Source: Sthenelais limicola (taxonomy: Eukaryota; Annelida; Polychaeta; Phyllodocida; Sigalionidae). Taken from it: a stretch of DNA of 64,000 bases. The stretch is from the NCBI GenBank assembly GCA_942159475.1, contig OW804098.1, positions 8,512,773 through 8,576,772 of the forward strand, read 5' to 3'. The notes under the pieces are model-generated. The model worked only from the letters and a program-made list of their open reading frames with translations, did not search any database and had not been told where the DNA came from. The position numbers and the translations under genes were made by a program. Each line of letters begins with the position of its first letter. The stretch's first letter is position 1. Below are positions 32,406 to 43,900 of the stretch, piece by piece.

Positions 32406-33139
32406 AACCTCAGTTTCCTATCCTAGTTCAGGAAATAACCACTGCGATCGTTGTGGTATCCTAGCTGACAGACCGCAGTGTTTGTCTAATACACAAGATG
32501 GCGTTCAGATTGGTTTTGCAAGTCATCAACTGTAATGTACTTACCGTATTTTAGTTTGAGAACTTATTCAGCCAATAGAATAGAATAGAAGGTTTGAAGA
32601 GCTCTAGCTGAAAAAAAATCGAGTTGAATATGTTAGAAAGGTATACTTTATTACTACAGCAATCCACAAGATGAGAGAAGAGGTGGAACGGGATGTATTT
32701 TAGATGTTAACCGTTCAGGTGGATTTGTTGACAAATTAAATAAAATGAACTGAAAAACTAAAATAGAATAGAAAAACTTTTATTTGTCCAATTTAGTTAA
32801 TACAGTTACAGTGAGAACAGGTCGAGACATGCTTATGCATCGAATCAGAGTCCAATGCATATCTTTTAGCTGTTACCTTAATTTGGAATAATTTTTGTTA
32901 CATTGTAATGTTACATTTGATTAAACATTTATAGTTGGGTAGGGTGTCTAGTGACTAGTATGGTATTTCTTATCTTATTTCCAATTCCTTCTCTTCTGCC
33001 ATTCGGAGACGAAGGCTTAATAAGACAATAGCAAATGAGACAGAAAAGGTGGGTCCTTTTTCTTTTTCCATATAATAAAGTATATTATTACACGTCGTTA
33101 CATCCAATAGACATTATTCTCATAATAGACATTTGTTCC
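32406..33139. other. no recognisable gene
   Basis: AT-rich, with AATAGAATAGAA-type short repeats at 32578-32590 and 32761-32772. Confidence 0.3.
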
Positions 33140-33430
33140 CCCATCCCACTACGGATAATGTTATATGGATCAATGCTGTAGAAAGCCTTGGGTATATCAA
33201 GGAAGGTAATAATATCACATGCGGTTGATTGTCCTGTTGTTGTATCTGTGCCCACGCCTTTGGGAAATCCGTGCTTTTAATGTATTAATAAATCGTTTAT
33301 CTCTAAGTAGATTACTAATTCTTCCACCAGGGTATTTTCAAATAGTTTGCTTTTCATTGGAGTTCAGAGTTTCACAGATCAGTCGGAGATCATTTATTAT
33401 GCAGGCATTTTCACCTAAAAAATTATTAAG
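33140..33430 (-). pseudogene. LINE reverse-transcriptase relic
   Basis: The minus strand of about 33166-33222 reads DIITFLDIPKAFYSIDP, resembling RT motif A (FLDxxKAFDSI) of LINEs. The stretch up to about 33430 reads NDLRLICETL in a nearby frame, which resembles the segment just before that motif. Stops and frame changes are present. No YADD box was found. Confidence 0.4.
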
Positions 33431-33461
33431 GTACTAGCAAAGTACCCGTCCTCCGGACGGT

Positions 33462-33600
33462 CACTCTCTCTCCCCACACTTCTCCCTGTCCCTCTTTTCC
33501 CTCTCCCTCTTCTCTGTCTTTCATACCTATTTTTCTCTCCCAACCCCATCTCCGATTGCCCCCCCCCTTCTGTCTCCCCCATCTCCCTCCCCTCTTCCTC
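33462..33600. repeat. C/T-rich tract
   Basis: An almost pure pyrimidine tract on the + strand, including a C run at about 33559-33567. The open frames here are low complexity. Confidence 0.7.
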
Positions 33601-34356
33601 ATTATTATCATTATAGAACTGATTTTAGTCGAAGTACTCCAAACTATGAGTCAGCAACTTTCTGATCTTGTGAGATTTATTGAAGGTTTTTGTAGTTTAC
33701 ATTTGATTCCTACGTTTCAGATCATTATAGAACTTTATTTCTCATTAAGCATACAGTTACATAAAGGAGAAAAAGGTGATAGCATAATTATGATCTGTCA
33801 GCACTACTCTGAAATGTGTTGATCTTCCCAGATTTCCTGACATATTTTAGATTAGATTTTGTTTTATTTTTTACGATGAAGTCACTGTTATATAATAATA
33901 TTTTCTATACTTTACATTTGTTTTACATTTGGTAGAGTGGTAGAAACTTTTAAAATTATACTCAAGTTTGATTAGAAAATCATGCTCCCTCTATTCGATT
34001 CCCACACACACACTCCCCCTCCCCTCTTCCTCATGCTCCCCCTAGGTCCCCCTGGACCTAGGTTGTGGGAAATGACGTATAGTATCTCACAGGGGCTTTC
34101 CCAGGCTATAAATAGAGTGTGGTTATCCCAATTTAAAAAAGGCTTCAAAATCACATTTCCACCCCAAATACCTTCACAAACCACATACGACGACATCCAG
34201 AGAGGGGGGAGAGACCTCTAAAGATGAGTAAAGTGGTTTGTAAAACAACAAATACCAAGAACATTCTGGACAAAGAAAACCTTCTTTCTACCATTTTTTT
34301 TCTACCTCCTTTCCTAAAAATCGCTCTAGCTTTATATTATATGGATTAGCGCACAT
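33601..34356. other. no firm gene; isolated TATA box
   Basis: A strong TATA consensus, TATAAATA, lies at 34107-34114. About 110 bp downstream an ATG (34224) opens a frame of about 40 codons starting MSKVVCKTTNTKNILDKENL. No splice donor or homology is evident, so no gene is called. Confidence 0.25.
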
Positions 34357-34591
34357 GGGTCAAGTTTTCAGAAAATGTACTATACACCTTCACCAATCCT
34401 CTCAAATAACCCATATTTAAGGCAGAGATCAGGTTCAAAATACAGTTCAACATAAGCTAACAGATTGTTGGAATCAAGGCAATACTAAGTATACTCTGAT
34501 ATATCTAGCGTTGACGATTTGTCAGTCTAACTTAGGAGAATTTACTAAATGTGTAGAGCTGCCAATTGTACATTTTCTGAAAATCTGATCC
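34357..34591 (-). mobile_element. family A copy, A-III
   Basis: ACAT on both sides. The left end is GGGTCAAG and the right end GATCC. Confidence 0.88.
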
Positions 34592-35103
34592 ACATACCCT
34601 TTCTCTCCAGCTGTCAGGATAGTGGTCCGATGTCTCCATGGCATCAATAAAATACAAATATTATCAAGTTCTGTCAGAAGGCAGATTTGCAATATATCAG
34701 ATCTCATATCAATTAGTCTAAATAACATTTAACTTATCTAGAAGATCCCTAATTTCTTTTCCAGTTAAGGGATCGTTTCAAATACATTTGGAAGTGATTC
34801 TTTAGAAATTTCTTTAGTAATAGTTTATTATAAATTTGTTTCGACAACCACCAACCACCCAGGGACCCACAGGAAGACTGAAACTGTTACATATTGATAC
34901 GGTATTATACTAGGTCTAAGTTTATTTTTGTAATTACGGTAGTATACCTCCCACTATGTCTATAGCAGGTGGTATACTCCCACATGATTGATATAACGCT
35001 ACCCTTATCTATGTAACCATGGGAGCGTTAACGGGTGTGTCCGATAGGACATAATAATATAACAAAACCTAGGTTTCAAAACTGGGCCTCCCTTTTTGTA
35101 TTC
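34592..35103. other. no recognisable feature
   Basis: AT-rich. A small inverted pair AGTATACC/GGTATACT lies at 34941-34978. Confidence 0.3.
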
Positions 35104-35119
35104 ACTAGTTATGCAAATA

Positions 35120-35179
35120 GTTGAACGGGACGACAGGTCTACCTCCTTAGGAAAAAACAAAACAAAACAAAAAAACAAA
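35120..35179 (+). mobile_element. 60-bp truncated retroposon
   Basis: Flanked by a perfect 16-bp duplication (ACTAGTTATGCAAATA at 35104-35119 and 35180-35195) and ending in an AACAAAACAAAAA tail. This is a 5'-truncated, target-primed insertion of unknown family. Confidence 0.8.
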
Positions 35180-35514
35180 ACTAGTTATGCAAATAATGAA
35201 TGTTTTGAATTGAATTGAATTGATTCAAACTCGTTAGCCACCATTTTATATAATATTGTCAACCTAGTTCCAGCAGATAGAAAGAAATCGTTACCATAGT
35301 TAGCAATCTCTTTTCCTACATTTATCGCCTATGATATGGGAATAGGCTACTTTTTTGCAATAATATTAACGATTATTCTAATTGTGGCTGTTTTGAAAAG
35401 CGCCATTATTCGCCATAAACTGTTAAATAATGTTAATTTATCCTTTTTTAGTCATTTTATTCCTAAGTCACTTACTTATTTAGTCTTTTCTTCTAGATTT
35501 TTTTTCAAATTCTG

Positions 35515-35664
35515 GTAACGGCCGGAAGAAATGGTACCTCGTTGTATCATTGTGGTATATCGACCTATTTTTCTTTTTTACTTACACAATACTCAACTGT
35601 AATCATTTTGTACTCTTGAAGATGACAAATAAAAAACTTCTTATCTTATCTTATCTTATCTTAT
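35515..35664 (+). repeat. retroposon 3' end with TTATC repeat tail
   Basis: GATGACAAATAAAAAACTTC is followed by four or five TTATC units (about 35638-35664), a typical LINE or SINE tail. The upstream limit is uncertain. Confidence 0.5.
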
Positions 35665-36052
35665 GTGGTCCTATTCACAATAAAACACAGCGTAACAACA
35701 CAATTTTTCATGTTTATTTTATTCTTTTTATATACACTAATTATGTTGAACGACAGTATAAAATTGAAATGCAAGAGAAAAACTAATAGCAATATGGAGA
35801 GCAGTTAGAAAAATAGATTTTTACAACAAGAGTGAAGAATATACTGCTGCTGCTGCTGCTGCGTTTGAGTAGTGGTGGGTTATGGCAACCATGGTGTCAA
35901 ATGGTGGTGTACATATTCTTCCAAAATAATCTACCTCGTATTCTCCTCGCAGCAATCGTAACATTTCCTGGCAGTAGTAGTAGTAGCCAGGAGTTCAAAT
36001 TGAAAGAGACCACAGGAGGATGTTTCAGACATCCCTGCAGGGTCCAGGAATA

Positions 36053-36405
36053 GGGGGATTTGCATAGCCGCCATTTTGAATCTTGATTCGCATGGAATTA
36101 TTATATGGGACTAATGGTACAGTGTAAAATCTATAGAAAACATGCCATGTTCCGCATGGAATATTTATCAATAGTATATTTGTCAATTATCCATACGTTA
36201 CACATCTTTCTATGATGGCACAAGTCCTCATTTTTCCCATCATGCATTTGCTTTTTAAAGATGATTTATACAAGCTGTGATATCGGTGAAAACATTCTTG
36301 CAATTGTCGATGAAAATGTTGCCAAATATTTGTATGTCAGATTTCATCAGAATCCATCCCAGGATGCACTGCAGCAGACATGCGCAGTGGCACATGCAAA
36401 TCCCC
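36053..36405. mobile_element. mariner-type miniature element (family D), copy 1
   Basis: 353 bp flanked by TA on both sides. The ends read GGGGATTTGCAT and ATGCAAATCCCC. It matches the second copy at 46588 along its length (GCCATTTTGAATCTTGATTC, CATGCCATGTTC). No coding sequence. Confidence 0.8.
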
Positions 36406-36779
36406 TATTATCTAACAGTGGTAGAGAGATCTATTTTTAGACGACAACAACAACAACAAACACGTTTCAAACGGTAGCTTTAAGTCACAATCTTTTCTAT
36501 AGCAACATCTCGGATTTTCTATAAAAGGCAGATTCAAAGGTTAATTAAGTGGACTCACGTACATTCGTTATTAATGAACTATAAATGAGTCTCGGTGAAA
36601 AGATATGCATAATAATAATAAGTGTAATCAAAATAGAATGGAATAAAAGTATAGGCCTGGTCCAATATACACCCATCATCGTAGCAATCATAGCCCTAAC
36701 ACATCATCACTTTAAATACATTCTCTTCATTTGTACATCGCATAGGCAAGTCTCGTTTCTTTGATATAATCATGTCTGT

Positions 36780-37014
36780 GGGTCAGAGTTTTAGAAAATG
36801 TATAATTCGCCTTCACCAATCCTCTCAAATAACTCCCATTTAAGACGAATATGAGCTTCAAAATGCAGTTTAACATAACAGAACTGATACTTTAAATCAA
36901 TGTGATACCAAATATACGCAGATATACCTGGTGTTCAGCATGTTTCAGCCTAATTTAGCAGAAATTACTAAATGTGTAGCGCTGGCAATTGTACATTTTC
37001 TGACAATCTGACCC
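36780..37014 (-). mobile_element. family A copy, A-I
   Basis: Flanked by the 8-bp direct repeat ATGTCTGT on both sides rather than 4 bp. Confidence 0.88.
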
Positions 37015-37212
37015 ATGTCTGTTTATTGAAGGGAGTCCTCCTCCTCCACACAATCCTTTGTTTTCTAAACCCCTTCCTCTCCAATAGCAGGAAAATCACA
37101 CACTTTTTATTATCATATTAAAGACCAGATTCATAAGTTGAGAATCATATCGCTCAGTTGTCAGTTTTCAACACCACACGAGAATCTTGCAGCCTGTTCT
37201 ATATCATTATAA

Positions 37213-37447
37213 GGGTCAGATTTTCAGAAAATGTACAATTCGCCTTCACCAATCCTCTCAAATAACCCACATTTAAGACAAAAATGAGCTTCAGAATGCA
37301 GTTTAACATAACAGAACTGATACATTAAATCAATGCGATACTAAATATACCCAGATACACCCGGTACTCATCATTTTGCAGCCTAATTTAGCAACATTTC
37401 CTAAATGTGCAGAGCTGACAATTGTACATTTTCTGAAAATTTCACCC
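37213..37447 (-). mobile_element. family A copy, A-I
   Basis: The right end is altered (TTTCACCC). ATAA on both sides. Confidence 0.88.
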
Positions 37448-37620
37448 ATAAACGACCAGTGGCATTATTTCACTGGAGTGGAACAATGTAAATAAAAGAA
37501 CATGAAAACACACAGTTCTCAGCAGATTGAAATTAAATTTTGAGGCAAATCGGTAAGAAAATGTCCCAAAAGGGGTATAATATGATAATTCAAAAGGCAA
37601 CATTCACTTTGTACTGAATA

Positions 37621-37830
37621 CTGTAAACGTATTAATGTTCGCGCAGTATTTATTTTCGCGATTTTCGCGCACACCCTTATGTGCGCCAATTTAAATCCTG
37701 CGCGAACCTATAATTATTACATGAACAATGAGTGAGGCTTCCTTGCTGCGCGAATTTAAATCCGCACGAAAAGGTGTCAAAGTACTTAGTGCGCGGAAAT
37801 TTATCCGCGCGAAAATAAATACGTTTACAG
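37621..37830. mobile_element. TA-flanked miniature element (family I)
   Basis: 210 bp between TA dinucleotides. The ends are CTGTAAACGTATT and AATAAATACGTTTACAG, and the interior is rich in TTTCGCGC motifs. A fragment with the same end lies at about 60394-60440. A Tc1/mariner-type origin is likely. Confidence 0.75.
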
Positions 37831-38142
37831 TAATCTGCGTTAAAAAGGCCGTTCATGCTAGCCTGATGATGATTCATTCCATAATAATCATGCATTTCTT
37901 TTATGAACCATTTTCTTAAAATATTTCTTCTGAGGCTTGTACAGCAGTGGTTTCCATGATATCTTAGAACTTCCCCTAATTACATATCATTGCATAAAAT
38001 ATCTCTGAACTATGATCTTTTACTTTTTCATCCTTTAAAATTCTTTTTTCGACTGTTATGTGTGTTGGTAGTCAGATTTTCTGGGCCTTTCAATCCCTAT
38101 TTTTCATTATGGGCCCAGTACAAATTTTTAAGTCTCAAATTT

Positions 38143-38544
38143 GTGATGTGTTTTAGGGAAATGAGTCACAAGTCGCAAAAAATAGTTTTTGAGATACCAT
38201 TATATTTGAAAAGATAAGATCAAGACGATTCCAATGATAGTAAACAGTCTAATAATCTAATAAATATTTCTATATTTTAAGTTTAATATTTTTTGTTTTG
38301 GGAAAAAAACTTTGCACTATTTCTGGGGGGCAATTACCATTAAAGTAATTAAATCTACTCTATGAGATTACCATGGATATACATGGATATATTTAAAACA
38401 CTGTCTTGAATTTTGGTACTTGTTTTCATGCTATAGACAGCGTTAAGCACCCCAAAAATAGAAACATTCACACAAAGAGTTAATAAAACACATTGAAAAA
38501 TAGAAATTTTGCGACTTATGACTCATTTTCCTGAAACACATCCC
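38143..38544. mobile_element. family B copy in the heat-shock gene 3' region
   Basis: ATTT on both sides. It ends 23 bp from the stop codon of the minus-strand heat-shock gene, so it probably forms most of that gene's 3' UTR or downstream flank. A minus-strand ATTAAA (38282-38287) within it could serve as poly(A) signal. Confidence 0.88.
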
Positions 38545-38567
38545 ATTTATCAGTCTGATAGTGTGAT

Positions 38568-39413
38568 TCATTGGATTTCTTCAGCAGAGATGGTACAACG
38601 ATAGGGCTTATCATCTTTAAGATGTATATCTATTAATAACCTCCCATCATCACTCAACTCGTGATCCACGTGATCGGCCTCGAGATGTTCCGGCAACATG
38701 TACTCTCGTTTAAACTCTCGTTGCTGAACTTGTCGGCCATATTTACCGATCTCGGCGTCATAGCTGGCTGAGATCTCAAGATGCTTGCCATTCGTTGCTA
38801 CTTTGACATCATCAGTAGTAAAATCGGGCCCGATGAATACGATAACCCTTATTTTTTTACGTCCTTCAGAATCAGTCAATATGGGGAATATATTTGGACC
38901 GTCAGGTTTCTTTGACGGAGGTAAGTGGAAGGGCATGTCAATGTGAAGCTGGCCTTTTCTGATCTCAGACTGCATCATCTTGGTGTCAACATGTTCTGGT
39001 AGCTCCACCCTTCTAATGATGGTCCTGGTGTAAGTGCGGTCCTCCTTGTCTTCTAAGTTCTTGGCTGTCATGATAAGCTGGTTATCTTCTATTTTTACAC
39101 TGATGTCTTCCTCTTTGAAAAACTTAACGTCGAATATGACCTTGAGGAAGGGCATGCCATCCTTGTCCTCTATAAACGCTGAGTCTACTGGATTTGAAGC
39201 TCCTTCTTCCTGCTGTTCCTGTGTGGATTTTATCACCAGGAATTCACTCATCTGCTCCAGTTCAGACTGCCATTCCTGCTTCCGCTTTTCGAACTCTTCA
39301 TCCTCCGTATTGGGTACTGCAGTGGAAGCCCCGCCCCTTTTAGCCTGGAACTTGAGGTCCGGAGTCTTGCCGCCGGGCTTTTTGGTCCCCGACAATATCT
39401 TGCGAAACACCGC
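38568..39413 (-). CDS. small heat-shock protein with two alpha-crystallin domains, terminal exon
   Basis: About 280 residues of an ATP-independent chaperone that binds unfolding proteins in the cytoplasm. Two alpha-crystallin domains are visible, numbering from the GTG codon at 39410: about 86-160 (FLKVIFDVKFFKEEDISVKI ... GQLHIDMPF) and about 184-265 (KKIRVIVFIGPDFTTDDVKV ... GRLLIDI). There is no C-terminal I-x-I motif. Two-domain proteins of this size are known in flatworms (egg antigen p40 type) and other lophotrochozoans. The exon seems not to contain its start: on the minus strand a pyrimidine-rich stretch ending CATTCTAG at 39414 precedes GCG GTG TTT, a good splice acceptor. The initiating exon was not located. 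It is the only convincing host gene in the window. Confidence 0.88.
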   Translation of the reverse strand, partial: AVFRKILSGTKKPGGKTPDLKFQAKRGGASTAVPNTEDEEFEKRKQEWQSELEQMSEFLVIKSTQEQQEEGASNPVDSAFIEDKDGMPFLKVIFDVKFFKEEDISVKIEDNQLIMTAKNLEDKEDRTYTRTIIRRVELPEHVDTKMMQSEIRKGQLHIDMPFHLPPSKKPDGPNIFPILTDSEGRKKIRVIVFIGPDFTTDDVKVATNGKHLEISASYDAEIGKYGRQVQQREFKREYMLPEHLEADHVDHELSDDGRLLIDIHLKDDKPYRCTISAEEIQ

Positions 39414-39432
39414 CTAGAATGAGAAAAGGAAA
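39414..39432 (-). promoter_or_regulatory. splice acceptor of the heat-shock gene
   Basis: The minus strand reads CCTTTTCTCATTCTAG and then exon sequence. The reading frame stays open up to it and no ATG starts the exon, so the coding sequence is probably spliced from an upstream exon. Confidence 0.6.
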
Positions 39433-39465
39433 AGTCCATAAATGATCAGGTTTTAGAGGTAAAGT

Positions 39466-39490
39466 AAATAAATAAATAAATAAATAAATA
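39466..39490. repeat. AAAT microsatellite
   Basis: About six AAAT units, in the presumed intron. Confidence 0.85.
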
Positions 39491-39665
39491 GGAACCCTCG
39501 CAGGATGAGTATCTGTGACAATTTAAGTAATGTGATTATTTATTATTTACCAAGAACATAACCTACATATTATACATATCGCAGTATATACTAGAACCGT
39601 AAATTGTTTACGTCCTGCGCCAAGAATGGATAATAATCCAAATTTGTACACATGGAAATACCTTA

Positions 39666-39865
39666 AGGATGGTCTCCACTGGCTGCGGTAAGCTCTGCGG
39701 TAAGCCTTGCGATGGGGCTGTGATGGTGAAAAGTGGCGAGGTCCTGCCTACAAGGCCAGTGATCCATGTAGGCAGGACCTCATCATTCCTCTCCACCTAC
39801 AGAACCAGCACAACACCATCGCAAGGCTTACCGCAGAGCTTAACGCAGCCAGTGGAGGCCATCCT
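39666..39865. mobile_element. foldback miniature element in the heat-shock gene intron or flank
   Basis: 200 bp between TTA trinucleotides (39663-39665, 39866-39868). The outer arms are about 60 bp, starting AGGATGGYCTCCACTGGCTG, and include GCAAGGCTTACCGC. A second perfect 15-bp hairpin, GAGGTCCTGCCTACA, lies inside. A 3-bp TTA duplication suits PIF/Harbinger-type transposition. Confidence 0.7.
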
Positions 39866-40239
39866 TTACATACATTTACTTAATTGATGTCCTATGCTTT
39901 TGCACAAATGCAATGCCATAATTATTAACATGTGTTTAAAAAAAACCCCAAAACATTACGATGATTCATTATGACAAGAGGAACACTTATCCTGAATACA
40001 AAAAACAATGAATATCATGATGGAGGGAATACCATGCATTGCAGGGAATGTATTCATAACTATCATAACTATAACATGTGAGATGTGCTGAGTGAGGTAC
40101 TTTATATAACCACGCAGTATCTTGTCTATTTAGTTTGTTTTTAAAAAACAAACCCCACCATCTATTACACACTCGAGGCCGTATTTGCCAAGGAACATAT
40201 AGCATCAATAATATGGTGTACGAACAGAATCCCGCCAGT

Positions 40240-40520
40240 GAAAACCAGCCCCCCAGCCAAAACCCCGCCGTCAGAACCCGCCCCCCACACAGCCAAAACC
40301 CCCCTTGCCAATACCCCTCATGCCAATACCCCCCAGCCAAAACCCCGCCGTCTGAACCCGCCCCCCCCCCCACAACCAAAACCCCCCTTGCCAATACCCC
40401 TCATGCCAATACCCCCCAGCCAAAACCCCGCCGTCTGAAAACGCCCCCCCCCCACAACCAAAACCCCCCTTGCCAATACCCCTCATGCCAATATCCCTCA
40501 TGCCAGAACCCCGCCAGTCA
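40240..40520. repeat. C-rich minisatellite, about 3 units of 82-83 bp
   Basis: Units begin AAAACCCCCCTTGCCAATAC at 40295, 40378 and 40460. Open frames rich in Pro, Lys and Thr on the + strand and Gly on the - strand (for example 40135-40533) come from the repeat and are not treated as genes. Confidence 0.85.
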
Positions 40521-40539
40521 GAACCACTGGTAGTCTCAA

Positions 40540-41245
40540 CGATACATACAGTCTACATATATATAGCCCTACTACCTATGTGCTAAAAGCATGGGAGGCA
40601 TGGATATATACTGCGGGGTCTATTTTTGTACTTTAAATGAATTCAAGTCACCATTTACATTGTTTGACCATATAGACGTTATTTTCTAATCATTGGTGGA
40701 TAGGTGCGTTTGCGATTTAAAGAATATTTGTTATTTTTTTTAATTTAAAGAATATATTATATTGTCTCTATGTATAATGCTTTATTTCCGGACTTTCAAT
40801 AACATCAATCAATTTTTTACACCGAAAAAGGGTGCCTCTCCTCTATGAAACCATAGGTCTTCCTGAGGGCCCCCTTCCAAATTGGAGTCATGTTATTAAA
40901 CAGGTATTTAATAGATAGTTAAATACAACGACTACACTAATATGACAAATTAATATGACAGTAAAACAGCACAAAAGACAAAACAATAGACAATAAATTG
41001 GGCAAGCTACATGCCATGGAGCGAGATCAGATGTGTACTCTCCTCCATGGGTGTGTTTTAAGCCCACTTTTAAATAGATCCACGTACATTACACAATAAA
41101 GACTCTGAGAATGATTGGTATAAAATAACTCTTTCTACCGGTCTGTCTGGTTCTACGTCTCTGTTGCCTGCCTCCATTGTCTCTATGTTATACATTACGA
41201 CAGAGAAAATTCCCCAACAACTGTAGTACGGTAGTAGTCCTACAT
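40540..41245. other. no recognisable feature
   Basis: AT-rich sequence without domains or repeats that I recognise. Confidence 0.3.
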
Positions 41246-41480
41246 GGGTCAGATTTTCAGAAAATGTACAATTGGCAGCTGTACACATTCAGGAAATTCT
41301 GCTGAACTAGGCTGAAAAATGATGAATACCGAGTATATCTAAGTATATTTCGTATCGCATTGATTTAAAGTATCAATTCTGTTATGTTAAACTGCATTTT
41401 GAAGCTCATTTTTGTCTTAAATGTGGGTTATTTGAGAGGATTGGTGAAGGCGAATTGTACATTTTCTGAAAATCTGACCC
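41246..41480 (+). mobile_element. family A copy, A-I
   Basis: Complete. Flanks ACAT and ATAT. Confidence 0.88.
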
Positions 41481-41793
41481 ATATCCAGCAGATCCAGTTT
41501 AAACATAGAGACCCTGCAGCACATGCAATTTATATGTTATCTCTAACATCCTTATTAGATAGGCAGCTTGACCGTCTCCACCAACCTTATCACAAAATCG
41601 ATTTCAATTCAATGTCAGGCCGTTTATAATGAAAATTGATAATGATCAAATAGAAGCCATAGGTTAATGGATATGAGATAGGAAAGAGCGATCGTATCAA
41701 CGATCAAATATGAAATACGTCGATCAGCCCAATGTGCAACAGCGCTCGCACATTATACCTAGACGGTCCACAAGTTCACTTTCCATCGTATTT

Positions 41794-41932
41794 GTGTCAG
41801 ATTCTCAGAAAATGTACAATTGGCAGCTCTACATATATAGTAATTTCTGCTAAATTTTTGTTTAGGTATATCGGAGTATATTTGGTATCACATTGATTTA
41901 AAGTATCAGTTCTGTTATGTTAAACTACTACT
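41794..41932 (+). mobile_element. family A copy, A-I, right end missing
   Basis: Starts GTGTCAGATTCTCAG and stops after ATGTTAAACTA, with a short central deletion. Confidence 0.78.
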
Positions 41933-41997
41933 GTTACTAAATATGTACACCAGTCACTTTGCATGACTATGTACAAATGTATCTATGTTCTTCCAAA

Positions 41998-42070
41998 AGC
42001 TGGGTTCCGCCAGAACATCCTACCACCCTGGGAGGTGCTGTACCCAGTGGAAATAAAATCTTTAAAAAAA
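41998..42070 (+). repeat. retroposon 3' tail (family G), copy 1
   Basis: GGTGCTGTACCCAGTGGAAA followed by TAAAATCTTT and an A run; the same sequence occurs at 44206-44264. CTGGGT and ACCCAG within it can pair. Probably the conserved 3' end of a LINE or SINE. Confidence 0.65.
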
Positions 42071-42218
42071 AACACACAGTGCACAAATCTTACATTAGAA
42101 GCATCCATTAAACTAACCTATCAATTAGAACCACACAAGCTTGAGCCGCTTGTTAGGTGGGCAGCAACATTCGGTCTTGCATTCAGATGCAACAAATTGC
42201 CTGTTAGCTGGAGAAAAT

Positions 42219-42453
42219 GGGTCAGATTGTCAGAAAATGTACAATTCACCTTCACCAATCCTCTCAAATAACCCAAATTTCAGACGAAAATAAAGTTCAA
42301 AACACAGTTCAACCTAACCAAACAGATTGCAACAAACAATGCAATGCCGAATATACTCGAATTTACCTAGTGTTGACCAAATTTCGGCTTAATTTAGCAG
42401 AATTTACTAAATATGTACAGCTGCCAATTTTACATTTTCTGAAAATCTGACCC
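42219..42453 (-). mobile_element. family A copy, A-II
   Basis: Complete. Flanks AAAT and AAGT. Confidence 0.88.
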
Positions 42454-42889
42454 AAGTATCGCTGATTTAGAGACTATGACCTTTGGAAAGGCATAGTAAC
42501 TGAGACACACTATAACCCGACCCCAGGAATGAACATATTGAAAATAAATTACATTTTTATCCTACAAAACCCACACGTGGAGTGTGATGGACTATCACTT
42601 ATGTTATCATAAAAATAAAGTCGGTTCTAATACGGTATAGGGCAGATTGCACGGAGAATGCAGCAAGGATGGATATCATTCCCAGTATTAGCGATATGTT
42701 CGTCATTTTCTAGAAACGTTCCTGTCAGAACTGCCAACATAGTATAGGCCGCATGGAGTGCGGTCCAGACGTCTATATATATATAAAGTTTTTTTTCTGG
42801 GGTAACTGTAATATTTATAAGTGCTGTCTGACCATGCAAGATACAAAATTGGAACATATCCCTAGGTTCAATGCTATCGTGAACTATGT
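42454..42889. other. no recognisable feature
   Basis: AT-rich, with a short TA repeat at about 42775-42785. Confidence 0.3.
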
Positions 42890-43124
42890 GGGTCAGATTT
42901 TCAGAAAATATACAATTCACCTTCACCAATCCTCTCAAATAACCCAAATTTCAGACGAAAATAAAGTTAAAAATATAGTTCAACCTAACCAAACAGATTG
43001 TTTGAATCAACCCAACACCAAATATACTCAGATATACGTAGTATTGACGATTTTCCGGTCTAATTTAGTAGAATTTACTAAATGTGTTGATCTGCCAATT
43101 GTACATTTTCTGAAAATCTGACAC
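42890..43124 (-). mobile_element. family A copy, A-II/III
   Basis: The right end is altered (GACAC). Flanks ATGT and ATAT. Confidence 0.87.
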
Positions 43125-43663
43125 ATATATGTGTGAGGAAAGAATGTTCAGTTATTGAGAAAACAGTCAAGTGTCTGCCAAAGAGTTTCTAGGAAACAAG
43201 TCTTGAGGCCTTCTTCCTAATATATCCACCTTTTTATACTATATAAATTAATGATAAATGAGATGAAATTGAGATATTTTGTAACCTAAATACCTTCTTC
43301 TCCCTCTCCATGCTGTCCGCCAAGGGATTATTAGGATAGAGAACATTTTGCACCACGGCCTGGAGATAGACAGCACCCTTATTAGACATTATTCCTCTTC
43401 AAATTTTTCTCTACGTTTGTTCCTATCACAAGCCCTGAGTGACGAGAGGCTGTATGTATTGAATATAACATATACATACACCATCCAGGGGTATGTATGT
43501 ATGTATGAGTCAAATAGATATAGAACATATGGTTACTAGTGCTCCCGCCCAGCTTTTATCTGGTTTGTTCATTGGAGAACATCGGCTATGCTGACTTGCA
43601 GGCATGAAATATCTAAATTTATTTCCATCCCGTCGGACATCATGTATAGTACTACTAATACGT
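43125..43663. other. no recognisable gene
   Basis: Contains a short GTAT microsatellite at about 43491-43507. Confidence 0.3.
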
Positions 43664-43900
43664 GGGTCAGATTTTCAGTAAATGTATAATTCGTCTTCAC
43701 CAATCCTCTCAAATAACCCACATTTAAGACAAAAATAAGCGTCAAAATGCAGTTTAACATAACAGAACTGATACTTTAAATCAATGCGATACCAAATATA
43801 CTTAGATATATACCGGGTATTCATCATTGTTCAGCCTAATTTAGGAGAAATTCCTAAATGTGTAGAACTGCCAATTGTACATTTTCTGAAAATCTGACCC
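43664..43900 (-). mobile_element. family A copy, A-I, within a flanking duplication
   Basis: The left flank ATGTATAGTACTACTAATAC and the right flank ATGTATACTACCAATATGT match apart from a 3-base gap and two changes, so the duplication is about 20 bp. Confidence 0.87.

Noticed and set aside
34107..34330. TATA box and short frame starting MSKVVCKTT as a first exon
   Set aside because: No splice donor at a sensible place and no homology that I can recognise.
40135..40533. Proline-rich and glycine-rich open frames
   Set aside because: Low-complexity translation of a C-rich minisatellite.
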